DNA of 64,000 bases from Psychrobacter sp. PL19 (GCF_017875835.1 NZ_JAGING010000001.1:682001-746000), one strand, 5' to 3'. Shown: positions 46,934 to 57,754, counted from the first letter of the stretch. The notes: a model not told the origin generated them from the sequence alone. Made by a program: numbers and translations.

Positions 46934-48022
46934 ATGAAAAGCAGTATTACCGCCATTGGAACCGCAGTCCCGCAGCATAAATTCACGCAAAGCGAAGCCG
47001 CAGTGCTCATTGCAGAACGGTTGCAATTGATTCCCGCAAAAAAAAGACTACTTAGATTTATTTATAATGCGACGGGTATTGAATCGCGGCATAGTGTGCT
47101 CAGCGATATGGGGCATCTCTCAAATTCCAGAAGTGACATATCATTACCTGATTTAACCACAGCAGGCCGGATGGTACTTTATAAAGAGCATGCGCTGCCG
47201 TTAGCCGTTTCTGCTATCAAGCAATGTATGGAGCAGTCCGATGCCACATTTGCCGATATCACACATGTTATTACAGTCAGTTGTACAGGCATGTATGCGC
47301 CCGGCTTAGATATTGAAATTGTGCAGCAATTAAAGTTGCGCACCGATGCCAAACGCACGGCAATCAATTTTATGGGATGTTACGGTGCCTTTAACGCGTT
47401 GAAGGTGGCAGATGATGCCTGTCGCGCGAATAAAGACGCTGTTGTTTTAGTTGTGAGTGTTGAACTTTGCAGTCTGCATTTTCAAAATGATGATGATTTG
47501 GATCATCTAGTTTCAAATGCGATTTTTGCAGACGGTGCAGCAGCGGCACTGATTCAGCCTATGGCTGAGAACCGGAAGAGCCTATCGATCGAGGCCTTTA
47601 ATTGTGATTTATTACCACAGACCAGCGAAGATATGGCATGGCATATAAGAGATTCAGGGTTTGATATTGTTTTAAAATCCTATGTTCCAGAAGTGATTGA
47701 GTCAGGGATTGCGGAGTTTATGGAGAAACTATTGAGACAGGAAGCGATCACCGATGTCAATCACTATGCAATTCATCCAGGCGGTATGAAAATACTGCAA
47801 GCCTGTGAAACAGCGTTGAACATTACAAAAGACGAAAACAAGCATGCTTATCATGTGATGCGTAAGTATGGAAATATGTCATCAGCCACCATCTTGTTTG
47901 TTTTGAAAGAATTGATGGCTAATTTGACAGTTAAGAATCATCAAGAAACTATTTTTAGTTGCGCTTTTGGACCTGGATTAACCTTAGAATCAATGTTACT
48001 TAAGATAAACCAGCCGAATTAA
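46934..48022 (+). CDS. Type III polyketide synthase (chalcone/stilbene synthase superfamily)
   Basis: The 362-residue enzyme should condense malonyl-CoA units onto an acyl-CoA starter to give resorcinols, pyrones or similar aromatics. The catalytic triad is visible: Cys 149 in NFMGCYGAFNALKVA, His 281 in HYAIHPGGMKIL, and Asn 314 in KYGNMSSATILF. The C-terminal FGPGLTLE loop is conserved. The starter unit cannot be read from sequence. AGGA lies about 9-10 nt before the ATG. Its stop codon overlaps by 3 bp the stop of the convergent FAD oxidoreductase gene, and a methyltransferase gene follows beyond. The trio matches the enzyme types of Streptomyces srsA (polyketide synthase), srsB (methyltransferase) and srsC (flavoprotein). 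Confidence 0.9.
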   Translation: MKSSITAIGTAVPQHKFTQSEAAVLIAERLQLIPAKKRLLRFIYNATGIESRHSVLSDMGHLSNSRSDISLPDLTTAGRMVLYKEHALPLAVSAIKQCMEQSDATFADITHVITVSCTGMYAPGLDIEIVQQLKLRTDAKRTAINFMGCYGAFNALKVADDACRANKDAVVLVVSVELCSLHFQNDDDLDHLVSNAIFADGAAAALIQPMAENRKSLSIEAFNCDLLPQTSEDMAWHIRDSGFDIVLKSYVPEVIESGIAEFMEKLLRQEAITDVNHYAIHPGGMKILQACETALNITKDENKHAYHVMRKYGNMSSATILFVLKELMANLTVKNHQETIFSCAFGPGLTLESMLLKINQPN

Positions 48023-49077
48023 ACATAATCAAGCTTTTTGAGTACAAGGTTTACTAGCTTAGGCGATTGTTTCAGTAGAGGAAGAGCCGATTGACCCACC
48101 TTTGGTTGCAGTAATGCGGCGTTAAGTACGTTCCCTAATAGTACTTTTGTTTTAATCGATTTCGAATAGTTGATACGATAGAGCTTAGGTTGTTGTTTTA
48201 AGTAAAACTGTACCGCTTGAATAGCACTATCAACACTATGCGCAAATCCAGAGCCAATCGCAGGGTAAAGCGACGCTATTGCATCCCCTATCCAGTAGCT
48301 GTTAGGCCAGTTAGGCGGATTTTTTTGAGTAAATGCAGGCGCGCGACCTAACATAATGTCGATAGCACTAAGATCAAGTGGGGTGAATAGCTTTTTAAGC
48401 ACAGGATGAGATTGTGTCAGATGCTGAAAGTATTCATTCGGCGAAGTTGCAGCATCAACCGCTTCTCGTTTTGCCAAACAGGAACAGTTACTTATTGTCT
48501 CGCTGATTGGAACAATTCCTAAATAAGCTTTATCCAGACTGAACATCTTAAGACTATGATCATTTTCGGTATGGGAAAAATGCAATTTGAAACCAAAATA
48601 AGGCAGAGCGATTTTTTTATTGTCTGTGTTGTTGCCAAGTTTACCCGTTGCAAAAAAAGCACTTTTAGCCTCAATGATTTCACCCGTGGATAATTTGAAG
48701 TAAAATGGCGTTCTCTCAGTGGCAGGTGTTGTGTACTCTAGATAGGTGTTTTCACGTATGCGTCCACCCAGTCTGCGTGCTCGTGCAGCTAATTTTAGCT
48801 CAACGTCACTTCTTGATATGCCAGCAGAGGGCTTAGTGAAGTGAATATCTAATTGTTTGCTTCCAGCATAAAATGTGGCATGAGGAATGGGGATAAAAGG
48901 ATCAATATCCCAAAACTGTAGTTGCTGCGTCGCAATCGGTGCTAAGAATTCGCCACACATTTTAGGTGTGCCGATGGTTGAGCCTTCGATTAAAAGCGCT
49001 GCTATACCTTGATCCAGCAATGCATTTAGGCACGATAGTCCCGCAACGCCACCACCGATAATGACTACTTCTTCCAA
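48019..49077 (-). CDS. FAD-dependent oxidoreductase/monooxygenase (geranylgeranyl-reductase-like)
   Basis: The product is about 352 residues. The N-terminal FAD motif is VVIIGGGVAGLSCLNALLDQ, followed by KMCGEFLAPIA, and the second FAD motif is WIGDAIASLYPAIGSGFAHS. This is the group of aromatic hydroxylases and GGR-like reductases seen beside bacterial type III polyketide synthases. I chose TTG 49075-49077 because GGAGG (49086-49090) lies 8 nt before it and the FAD motif follows at once. An ATG at 49110 adds 11 residues without a good ribosome-binding site. It overlaps the methyltransferase end by 13 bp, indicating coupling. It probably hydroxylates or oxidises the polyketide product (inference). 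Confidence 0.85.
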   Translation of the reverse strand: MEEVVIIGGGVAGLSCLNALLDQGIAALLIEGSTIGTPKMCGEFLAPIATQQLQFWDIDPFIPIPHATFYAGSKQLDIHFTKPSAGISRSDVELKLAARARRLGGRIRENTYLEYTTPATERTPFYFKLSTGEIIEAKSAFFATGKLGNNTDNKKIALPYFGFKLHFSHTENDHSLKMFSLDKAYLGIVPISETISNCSCLAKREAVDAATSPNEYFQHLTQSHPVLKKLFTPLDLSAIDIMLGRAPAFTQKNPPNWPNSYWIGDAIASLYPAIGSGFAHSVDSAIQAVQFYLKQQPKLYRINYSKSIKTKVLLGNVLNAALLQPKVGQSALPLLKQSPKLVNLVLKKLDYV

Positions 49078-49778
49078 ATGATAATCCTCCAACGAAATGG
49101 GAAACACCATTTAACTTGGTAGTGTTTCATTCCTGCTTGTTCTAACAGGGTAATTAATTCTTGACGGATAAAGCCGCGTTTGATGGAGATAAGACCATCA
49201 TAGGTGATGAGCCTATTGCGAAATAAGATTGGGCTGAAAAGGTAGTAAAACCAATAGGCAATGGGGTTGCGGTGCAAATCATTGATGATGACTTTGTCTT
49301 TTGTGGTGCGTAATGCTTGTTTGAAAAAAGCAATAATTTCTTCGTTGCTCATATGGTGGCAAACCATTGTTGCCAAAATGATATCAACACTATTTTCATC
49401 AAATGTTAATTCAGGTTCAGCCATTTTCTCAAATTTCACATTTGAGGTATCCGATGTAAATACGGACTTCTCATGATTAGCCATATCAATTGCTTCAGAT
49501 GAGATATCAATGCCATGGAATGTCATCTTTGGAAAATGACGACTGAGATTAAGAATAAATAAGCCTGCGCCACAACCAACGTCCATCACATGCGCTTTTT
49601 TCCCACTTTTCTTTAAAACATTCACTGTCCCGTGAAAGGTTCCAAGAATTTGGTTGATACGAAATAGCATTTTTTGACAATGAGTAAATTCTTCCGCGGT
49701 GTAGTTGCCCGGACCTAAATCGAGAATTTCTTTTTCATTTGAGCGATGTGATAGCATAGTTTTTTTCCAGGAATTCAT
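49065..49778 (-). CDS. SAM-dependent methyltransferase
   Basis: The 237-residue class I methyltransferase has motif I VMDVGCGAGLFILNLSRHFP, then GIDISSEAIDMA, and the post-I region DIILATMVCHHMSNEEIIAF. The C-terminal half is strongly hydrophobic and aromatic (IAYWFYYLFSPILFR), which suits a lipidic substrate. A second ATG at 49757 (MLSHRSNEK), with GGAAA upstream, is an alternative start. It is the first gene of the minus-strand pair and lies 52 bp inside the left end of the IS5-type element, so its original promoter may have been altered. It is the likely O- or C-methylating partner of the polyketide synthase. Confidence 0.85.
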   Translation of the reverse strand: MNSWKKTMLSHRSNEKEILDLGPGNYTAEEFTHCQKMLFRINQILGTFHGTVNVLKKSGKKAHVMDVGCGAGLFILNLSRHFPKMTFHGIDISSEAIDMANHEKSVFTSDTSNVKFEKMAEPELTFDENSVDIILATMVCHHMSNEEIIAFFKQALRTTKDKVIINDLHRNPIAYWFYYLFSPILFRNRLITYDGLISIKRGFIRQELITLLEQAGMKHYQVKWCFPFRWRIIIWKK

Positions 49779-49829
49779 TTAATGCCGCAAATAACAACAC
49801 ATTCACTATAAATACAGTACAGAGAGACT

Positions 49830-50614
49830 AGGGTCTGTTGAACATTCATAATTTCAACCAGATATAAGCGCAAGCTAGCGCCACCGTATTCTCATAACTT
49901 TGCTTAAGTTTATCGTATCTGGTGGATACTGCTCTGAACCGTTTTAAGTGTGCAAATGCATTTTCCACTAAGTGTCTGGTTTTGTATAAGTGCCAGTCCA
50001 TATGGTTATTAGTGGACTTAGTGTTTCGTTTTCGAGGGATGTTATTGAAGCTCCCTGCTTGCTTAATGTATTCTCGTAGCGTTTCAGAATCATAGCCTTT
50101 ATCGGCGCATAGAATGTCTGTATCGCTTAAATCTATCTTATCAATTAAATCTATCTTATCAATTAAGTCTGGTGCTACCTTAACGTCATGAGTCGTGCCA
50201 TCTGATAGAATAAAGGTAATGGGATTACCATGAGCATCCACCGCTAAGTGAATCTTAGTAGCACGACCTGCCACACTTTTACTAATGGCTTGGGCGACTT
50301 CATTACCACCACTACTGTGCTGATGCGCTTTGTAGACCGTATTAGGCTTACCAAAGTAAGCGGGCAAATCACGCCAAGGACAGCCAACACGCATACGATA
50401 CAGCACACCTTCAACCGTATTCCTAAGATTTCCTTTGTCATAGATATTAAGTTCTAGTAATATAGGTCTTAGTCTTGTCCAATGTTCATCTTTGAGCATT
50501 GTGCGAGGCATAGCAAACGAAGTCTTTTTTGTGTGAGAACTTAAAGATTACTCGTTTGCTATTTTTTTTGCCACTAATTTATTACTGTTATTTCACCAAT
50601 GTTCAACAGACCCT
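49830..50614 (-). mobile_element. IS5-family insertion sequence with a defective transposase
   Basis: The 785-bp element is bounded by perfect 17-bp inverted repeats, AGGGTCTGTTGAACATT at the left and AATGTTCAACAGACCCT at the right. The transposase inside lacks a segment of the usual protein, so the element is probably mobile only with help from another copy. No target-site duplication is seen (the flanks read GAGACT and GGTAAT), which suggests a later rearrangement or that the ends do not come from one insertion. Confidence 0.88.
49846..50511 (-). pseudogene. IS5-family transposase with internal deletion
   Basis: The 221-residue frame starts MPRTMLKDEHWTRLRPILL and contains RMRVGCPWRDLPAYFGKPNT and the later DDE residues in DILCADKGYDSE and HLVENAFAHLKRFR. 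Between FGKPNTVYK and AHQHSSGG, family members carry about 40 more residues, including the first catalytic aspartate (in a FID-type motif). They are missing here without a frameshift. It also has an 18-bp tandem duplication (50129-50164, LIDKID twice). It is therefore catalytically dead by family expectation. Confidence 0.82.
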
Positions 50615-50969
50615 GGTAATTATACTATACGTAAACTACTAAAGAATAAACGGCTCAATTCCATATTCGTAAGGATAGAGTTAAATTCTAGGCAGTCTTT
50701 AACGGTATACCCCAACGGAACCTGTTATTCCATCCTTTAAACCTATTAACAGACCACTAAAAATAGACTGCTACAACGAAACCATTTATATTAGACTATT
50801 GAGACAGCTATGTTTATCAGTCTACTAATTGTAGATTCCAAAAAAAATCCTTTGCTATCTTAAATTAATGAGATAGCAAAGGAAGTGGTACAACACAGTT
50901 GTACGAAAATTAATGAGTCATTATAAAAACGAGTTACTCACTGATAAATATATATTTTCTACTTGTTAA
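50615..50969. other. Intergenic region between the IS element and glmS
   Basis: 355 bp with no gene. It carries the glmS terminator at 50838-50883 and otherwise A/T-rich DNA. Confidence 0.5.
50838..50883 (-). terminator. Terminator of glmS
   Basis: A perfect 13-bp stem (TCCTTTGCTATCT at 50848-50860, AGATAGCAAAGGA at 50871-50883) with a 10-nt loop is followed on the minus strand by eight T. It lies about 87 bp after the glmS stop. Confidence 0.9.
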
Positions 50970-52814
<1,845 letters not shown>

Positions 52815-52835
52815 GGCTATTCCTTAAATTAAATA

Positions 52836-52973
52836 TATAGTTAAAATACCTTAAAAACGCTACGGTACTGCTGGTATAAGCTTTTTGCAGCCTCTGTCTG
52901 CATAGGCACAGCAAGCAAGAAAAACGTATACCAGCAGTAGGTTATGTATCGATATTACTTTTCATTGACTATA
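52836..52973. repeat. 138-bp palindromic interspersed repeat, copy B
   Basis: It runs from TATAGT to ACTATA. Internal arms TACTGCTGGTATA and TATACCAGCAGTA pair perfectly over 13 bp and continue as an imperfect hairpin. It fills much of the glmU-glmS gap, in the same orientation as copies A and C. Confidence 0.95.
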
Positions 52974-53111
52974 GTTATAAAAATGGTCATCAAGTAATGT
53001 TTTTATGAACAGAGGGAGTAGGGTAATGGCTACCCAATATACTACTAAGCAGCACCACAAGTTAATTGCCGCACTGCTTAAGGTTATTTAAACAATTTTA
53101 ACTTTGTTTTA

Positions 53112-54494
53112 TTATTTAGATTTTTTGGTCGGACGTTTGAAGTTTTCCTTTTGCACTTGTCGAGCGCGCCCAAGAGCTAAAGCATCAGCATCAACATCCT
53201 TAGTAATCACTGACCCTGCACCTACTGTCGCAGTTTTGCCAATCGTAACTGGAGCAACTAGGCTGCTATTCGAGCCAATAAAGGCCTGATCTTCAATGAT
53301 AGTTTGCGATTTATTGACCCCGTCATAATTACAAGTAATCACGCCAGCACCGACATTGACACCAGTACCAATGGTGGCATCACCGATATAACTCAAGTGA
53401 TTGACCTTGCTACCATTACCGATAGTGGATTTTTTAATCTCAACAAAATTACCAACGCGACTGCTATCCTTTAAAACGGTACCAGGACGCAGATGCGCAA
53501 AAGGACCAATATCAACGCCTGCACCGATTTGGGCTTGATCGATAACACAATAAGGTTTGATGTGACAGGCGTTACCGATTTGCGTGTTTTTGATAACACA
53601 GCCTGCTTCGATATAGACGTTATCACCCAAGGTACAGTCACCTTCGAATACCACGCCGACGTCTACAAACACATCTTGCCCAGCTGTTAAACTGCCACGA
53701 ATATCAACCCGAGTAGGATCAGCAAACTGTACGCCCGCTACTTGTAAGTCATGCACAAGCTTACCTTGCCATGACCGTTCTAAGCTCGCCAGCTGCTGGC
53801 GGTTATTGACGCCTTCAATCTCAAAGGTATGCTCAGGCTCAATAGCGGCAATACTAATACCATCAGCCACCGCCATCTTGACGATATCGGTCAGATAGTA
53901 TTCTTGCTGAGCATTATCATTAGACAGTTCTGGCAAATATTGATGTAGCAACGCATTATCAACGCAGTAAATGCCACTATTAATCTCTTGGATTTGTTGT
54001 TCGGCAGCACTAGCGTCTTTTTGCTCGACAATCGCTTCGATATTACCAGCTTGATCGCGTTTAATGCGCCCAAGACCAAAGGGGCTGTCTACTGTCAGCG
54101 TTAACATCGACATGCCATCAATATTGGCGGCTTGTAATTTTGTTAAAGTATATGAGCTGACCAGCGGTACATCACCGTATAAAATTAAACTTTGACCTTC
54201 TTTTGGTAATTGGGTTAGCGCCACTTTTACCGCATGACCGGTGCCTAGCTGTTCAGTCTGAGCGACCCAGGTAATTGATACATGCGCATATTGATCTGTC
54301 ATCGCTGTCTGAACTTGCTCACCGCCAAATCCATGTACCACAATGGTTTCATCTACTGTGAGCTGCTGGCAGGTGTCTAAGACATGACCAAGTAATGACT
54401 TACCCGCTAGGGTCTGCAGCACTTTTGGCTTAGCCGATTGCATACGCGTGCCTTTGCCGGCCGCCAGAATAATTACAGAAAGAGAAGATGTCAT
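53112..54494 (-). CDS. glmU: Bifunctional N-acetylglucosamine-1-phosphate uridyltransferase/glucosamine-1-phosphate acetyltransferase
   Basis: GlmU acetylates glucosamine-1-phosphate and then attaches UMP to give UDP-GlcNAc for peptidoglycan and LPS. The 460 residues compare with 456 in E. coli. The N-terminal pyrophosphorylase has LAAGKGTRM followed by KPKVLQTLAGKSLLGHV and YGDVPL. The C-terminal left-handed beta-helix shows hexapeptide repeats (about 250-440), with the acetyltransferase motif HLSYIGDATIG and GVITCNYDG. The tail is Lys-rich. The ATG has AGGA 5 nt upstream. It is bracketed on both sides by same-orientation copies of the palindromic repeat. Confidence 0.97.
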   Translation of the reverse strand: MTSSLSVIILAAGKGTRMQSAKPKVLQTLAGKSLLGHVLDTCQQLTVDETIVVHGFGGEQVQTAMTDQYAHVSITWVAQTEQLGTGHAVKVALTQLPKEGQSLILYGDVPLVSSYTLTKLQAANIDGMSMLTLTVDSPFGLGRIKRDQAGNIEAIVEQKDASAAEQQIQEINSGIYCVDNALLHQYLPELSNDNAQQEYYLTDIVKMAVADGISIAAIEPEHTFEIEGVNNRQQLASLERSWQGKLVHDLQVAGVQFADPTRVDIRGSLTAGQDVFVDVGVVFEGDCTLGDNVYIEAGCVIKNTQIGNACHIKPYCVIDQAQIGAGVDIGPFAHLRPGTVLKDSSRVGNFVEIKKSTIGNGSKVNHLSYIGDATIGTGVNVGAGVITCNYDGVNKSQTIIEDQAFIGSNSSLVAPVTIGKTATVGAGSVITKDVDADALALGRARQVQKENFKRPTKKSK

Positions 54495-54597
54495 GGCATT
54501 CCTAAAAGAGCACTTTATAGATGTAACAAAATATAATTTTGGATTATAACGTAAATATTGGTTTAAAAAAATGTTAAGTCGTGCAGGGTTTGTAACC

Positions 54598-54735
54598 TAT
54601 AGTTAAAGTACCTTAAAAACGCGACGGTACTGCTGGTATAAGCTTTTTGCAGCCTCTGTCTGCGTAGGCACAGCAAGCAAGAAAAACGTATGCCAGCAGT
54701 AGGTTATGTATCGATATTACTGTTCATTGACTATA
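54598..54735. repeat. 138-bp palindromic interspersed repeat, copy C
   Basis: It has intact TATAGT and ACTATA ends. The internal arms TACTGCTGGTATA and TATGCCAGCAGTA pair with one mismatch. It lies between pgpA and glmU; the remaining sequence in the 318-bp gap shows no gene. Copies B and C differ by only a few bases. Confidence 0.95.
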
Positions 54736-54812
54736 TCTTCTAAGCTTAACTATTTAATAAGATGCCTTGAGCTAGGAAACTAACCTAAAAAGCCAACCTA
54801 ACATTAAGGCGT

Positions 54813-55391
54813 TCACAGCAGCATAGCCAACATAACCACTATCCATACTACAGCTGCCATCATACCGGCGATAATATCGTCAAGCATGATACCTAGACCG
54901 CCAGCGACCTTCTTATCCGCCCAGCTAATCGGTGGGGGCTTAATAATATCAAAGAAGCGGAACAGTACAAAAGCAATAACGATCGCAATAATAGATAAGC
55001 TTTGTGACACATCGTGCCAAAAGTTGGCTACCGACACGCCCATGTAAGAAAATGGCAATAGGGTAATCCATATACCCGCCCATTCATCCCAAACGATATG
55101 CGGATTATCATGACCGCCCATCAGTTCAGAGGTGCGACCACATATCCAAATGCCAATCACACAAGATAAGAGAGTAATGATTAAAAACGGCACAAAGCCC
55201 AAGCTCATCAGCGGTATAGCGATTATAAGCCCACCAACCGTACCCCAAGTGCCTGGCGCACGGCGTGGTAGGCCGCTACCCAGCCCAAGACCTAGCCAAT
55301 AGACAATACGATCAAGGCCACTGGCATGAGCTGGTAGCGGTGGACAGTCGTTGGCTTGACTAATATCGGGCTTAGATAGATTGTCAGTCAT
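54813..55391 (-). CDS. pgpA: Phosphatidylglycerophosphatase A
   Basis: The 192-residue integral membrane phosphatase removes phosphate from phosphatidylglycerophosphate to make phosphatidylglycerol. Family motifs are present: GSGLPRRAPGTWGTVGG, NPHIVWDEWAG, RFFDIIKPPPISWAD and GGLGIMLDDIIAG, whose acidic residues bind the metal. About four hydrophobic segments are visible. An N-terminal extension of about 25 residues precedes the conserved part. Its start is 3 bp after the thiL stop, in an nusB-thiL-pgpA operon. Confidence 0.94.
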   Translation of the reverse strand: MTDNLSKPDISQANDCPPLPAHASGLDRIVYWLGLGLGSGLPRRAPGTWGTVGGLIIAIPLMSLGFVPFLIITLLSCVIGIWICGRTSELMGGHDNPHIVWDEWAGIWITLLPFSYMGVSVANFWHDVSQSLSIIAIVIAFVLFRFFDIIKPPPISWADKKVAGGLGIMLDDIIAGMMAAVVWIVVMLAMLL

Positions 55392-55394
55392 GGG

Positions 55395-56513
55395 TTAACC
55401 TGCAAAATGTTGGTAACCAGTCAGAGTCGGCCACGTGGTAAAGGGCGAGGGTTGGGTTGGTGTTACTGCTTGACCTTGATAAAACAACACTGGATGCGGC
55501 GATACTATATTTTTTGTAGAGTCTGTAACTTCAGAGCCAGCAACTTTAAAACCAGTAGCTTTAGAATCTTTAACTTCAGAGTCAGTAGCGGTAAAATCAG
55601 TAGTTGTAATATCAACCTGATTCGCTACCGCAATAACCTCACCGATACAGCTTATGGAGGTGTTGTTAAGAGGTGGGGCGACATCGGCAGGCAGAGTAAA
55701 TGCCAATTCATAATCATCACCACCGGTTAGCTGGCACAGTAAGCGTTCAGTTAGGCCAATGGTTGATAATGGCGTGCTGGTTGGCAGTTGCTCGATATTG
55801 AGACGCATACTGACCTTACTCTGCTGACAGATATGACTTAGATCTTGGTACAGACCATCAGAGATATCAATCATCGCTGTCGCGCCAATTTGCGCCAAAG
55901 CGATACCGAGCTGAATACGTGGTGTCGGCATATGTAGTCGATGCGCAAGCTCAATACCAACACCATTATCAGGATGCTGTAAAGCATAAGCGGCATCACC
56001 AAGTGACCCTGAAACGTAGACCTTGTCACCAACCTTGGCCCCTGAGCGATAGACCGCTGGCGTGTCAGCGGGCAGTAATCCTTGCGCACTGATGCTCAGT
56101 ATTAGGCTGTCATTACGGGTAGTATCACCACCAATCAGGGTGACACCGAATAACTGACAGGCATGAAATAAGCCTTTGGCGAACTCGGTCAACCATGCTT
56201 GGTTCGCAAGGCGCTCAGGTAATGCTAATGCCAGTAAGATACTGTGCGGCGTCGCGCCCATAGCAGCAAGGTCTGAGACGTTGACCGCTACTGCTTTATA
56301 ACCAATAGCAAATGCTAACTGCTGCACCTGTGGCCAATCAGCGTTAAAATGCCGACCTTGAACTAAAGTATCAACACAGCTAACCAAGCGTGACCCAGCC
56401 GGTAACGACATTACTGCCGCATCATCACCGATACCCTTTTCAATATCAGTAGGTAGTGGCTGATCGGCTTGTAACTGGAGGAATATTTGCTCAATCAGCT
56501 CAAACTCGTTCAT
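55395..56513 (-). CDS. thiL: Thiamine-monophosphate kinase
   Basis: ThiL phosphorylates thiamine monophosphate to the active diphosphate cofactor. The 372-residue protein has the AIR-synthase-like fold: GIGDDAAVMSLPAG, VSCVDTLVQGRHF, GYKAVAVNVSDLAAMGA, LIGGDTTR and DISDGLYQDL, with Asp-rich metal and ATP sites. E. coli ThiL is 325 residues. The extra length is largely a Ser/Thr/Asp/Val insert at about 302-336 (FTATDSEVKDSKATGFKVAG), encoded by a degenerate DNA repeat at roughly 55510-55610. It is separated from nusB by 2 bp. Confidence 0.95.
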   Translation of the reverse strand: MNEFELIEQIFLQLQADQPLPTDIEKGIGDDAAVMSLPAGSRLVSCVDTLVQGRHFNADWPQVQQLAFAIGYKAVAVNVSDLAAMGATPHSILLALALPERLANQAWLTEFAKGLFHACQLFGVTLIGGDTTRNDSLILSISAQGLLPADTPAVYRSGAKVGDKVYVSGSLGDAAYALQHPDNGVGIELAHRLHMPTPRIQLGIALAQIGATAMIDISDGLYQDLSHICQQSKVSMRLNIEQLPTSTPLSTIGLTERLLCQLTGGDDYELAFTLPADVAPPLNNTSISCIGEVIAVANQVDITTTDFTATDSEVKDSKATGFKVAGSEVTDSTKNIVSPHPVLFYQGQAVTPTQPSPFTTWPTLTGYQHFAG

Positions 56514-56515
56514 AG

Positions 56516-57754
56516 TTAGTCGTTACTTTTTTCATCAGTGCTGTTCATATCAGTACTGTTCAAATCGCTGCTATCTAACTCTGTATCGGTCAATTTATTA
56601 GCATTTTCTTTAGTGTCGTCTGATTTAACGCTGTCTGAATCTATGCTATCTGCATCGCTATCAGCTGACTCAGTGATAACTGTTTCAGAGTTATCAGCTT
56701 CAACGTGCACTGAATCGGGATGGCTTGATTCAACACTGGATTCAACACTATCTGTCACGTCATTTTCTGAAATTTTACTTTCTAAAACGTCACTCTTTGC
56801 AATGCTGCTTTCTGAATCGGCCAAAGTATTAGCGTTATCGATAATAGGGTCAGTGCTGACTACCGTATCATTGACTACCGCATCATCTGTATTTTCAGCA
56901 ATGAGTGGTTCAGTGCTGACTGCTTTGACACGGTCTTTAATCGCTGCTTTAGCGTTAGTCATGCCGGCATTGGCTTTATTAGGACGGTTACGTTTAACGT
57001 TAGCATTATTGGCGCTGATACGTGGTTTCGTTGAAGCGGTCGGCGTGGCTTCAGTTCCAGCTACATTTTCAGTAGTGTCCACTTGAGATCCATCACTTCC
57101 TACCTTTGTCTGCTTAATAGAGGCTTTTTGTGAGGTACGTAGATTGGCTTTGATATCGGCCTGTACTTCCGCAGCGCGCAGTTCTACCGCCATTCTATCC
57201 AATACTGCATTAATCAGCTTATGGGCATCAGTTGCTCCAAAATGATTATTGAGCTTCATCGCCTCATCAAGGACCACTTTATAAGGAATTTCTAAGCGGT
57301 TTTGCAGCTCATAAGCACCAATAAGTAAAATAGCATGCTCAACGGTATCTAGCTTATCGATTTCACGGTCTAGATGCTGGGTGATAAGTGCATTTAGCGA
57401 TTCAATCTGCTCTGGAATGTCATGCATCATTTCATGATAATAACCCAGGTGTACTGTATGCATAGCATTGGTTGCGCGTGTACGTGCTGCGATATCATTC
57501 GGTGCATTGGCCTTCCAACCGAGCTTGCCGTTGTTATCAAAGCGGTGGTCAGTGATCAGCCATTCATATAAGCCTTGCATAGCAAAACGCCGCGCCTTAC
57601 GGATAGCGGTGTGACTGGTCTTATAAGAAGACTCACTCATATCGAAGTTTTGGTCACCCGCACTACTGCTTGCTACACTAATAGCTTCAGCCTGTTCAGA
57701 ATCGGTTTGTGCAGTTTTCGCAGCGCTAATGGCGCGCTTGAGTTGGTCAGTCAT
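56516..57754 (-). CDS. nusB: Transcription antitermination factor NusB with long C-terminal tail
   Basis: NusB binds boxA with NusE and supports rRNA antitermination. The NusB domain lies at about 47-193 ([67 protein letters not shown]). The protein is 412 residues against 139 in E. coli. About 46 residues precede the domain and about 219 follow. The tail is first basic ([20 protein letters not shown]) and then acidic, rich in Ser, Asp, Thr and Glu. No ribosome-binding site is seen before this ATG; an ATG at 57643 (MSESSYK) is an alternative. It stands between ribH and thiL, the common gammaproteobacterial order. Confidence 0.92.
   Translation of the reverse strand: MTDQLKRAISAAKTAQTDSEQAEAISVASSSAGDQNFDMSESSYKTSHTAIRKARRFAMQGLYEWLITDHRFDNNGKLGWKANAPNDIAARTRATNAMHTVHLGYYHEMMHDIPEQIESLNALITQHLDREIDKLDTVEHAILLIGAYELQNRLEIPYKVVLDEAMKLNNHFGATDAHKLINAVLDRMAVELRAAEVQADIKANLRTSQKASIKQTKVGSDGSQVDTTENVAGTEATPTASTKPRISANNANVKRNRPNKANAGMTNAKAAIKDRVKAVSTEPLIAENTDDAVVNDTVVSTDPIIDNANTLADSESSIAKSDVLESKISENDVTDSVESSVESSHPDSVHVEADNSETVITESADSDADSIDSDSVKSDDTKENANKLTDTELDSSDLNSTDMNSTDEKSND

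Noticed and set aside
56538..57086. 182-codon plus-strand frame opposite nusB.
   Set aside because: It is a mirror of the low-complexity Ser/Asp tail of NusB (SerLeuSerAla-rich antisense); no ribosome-binding site.
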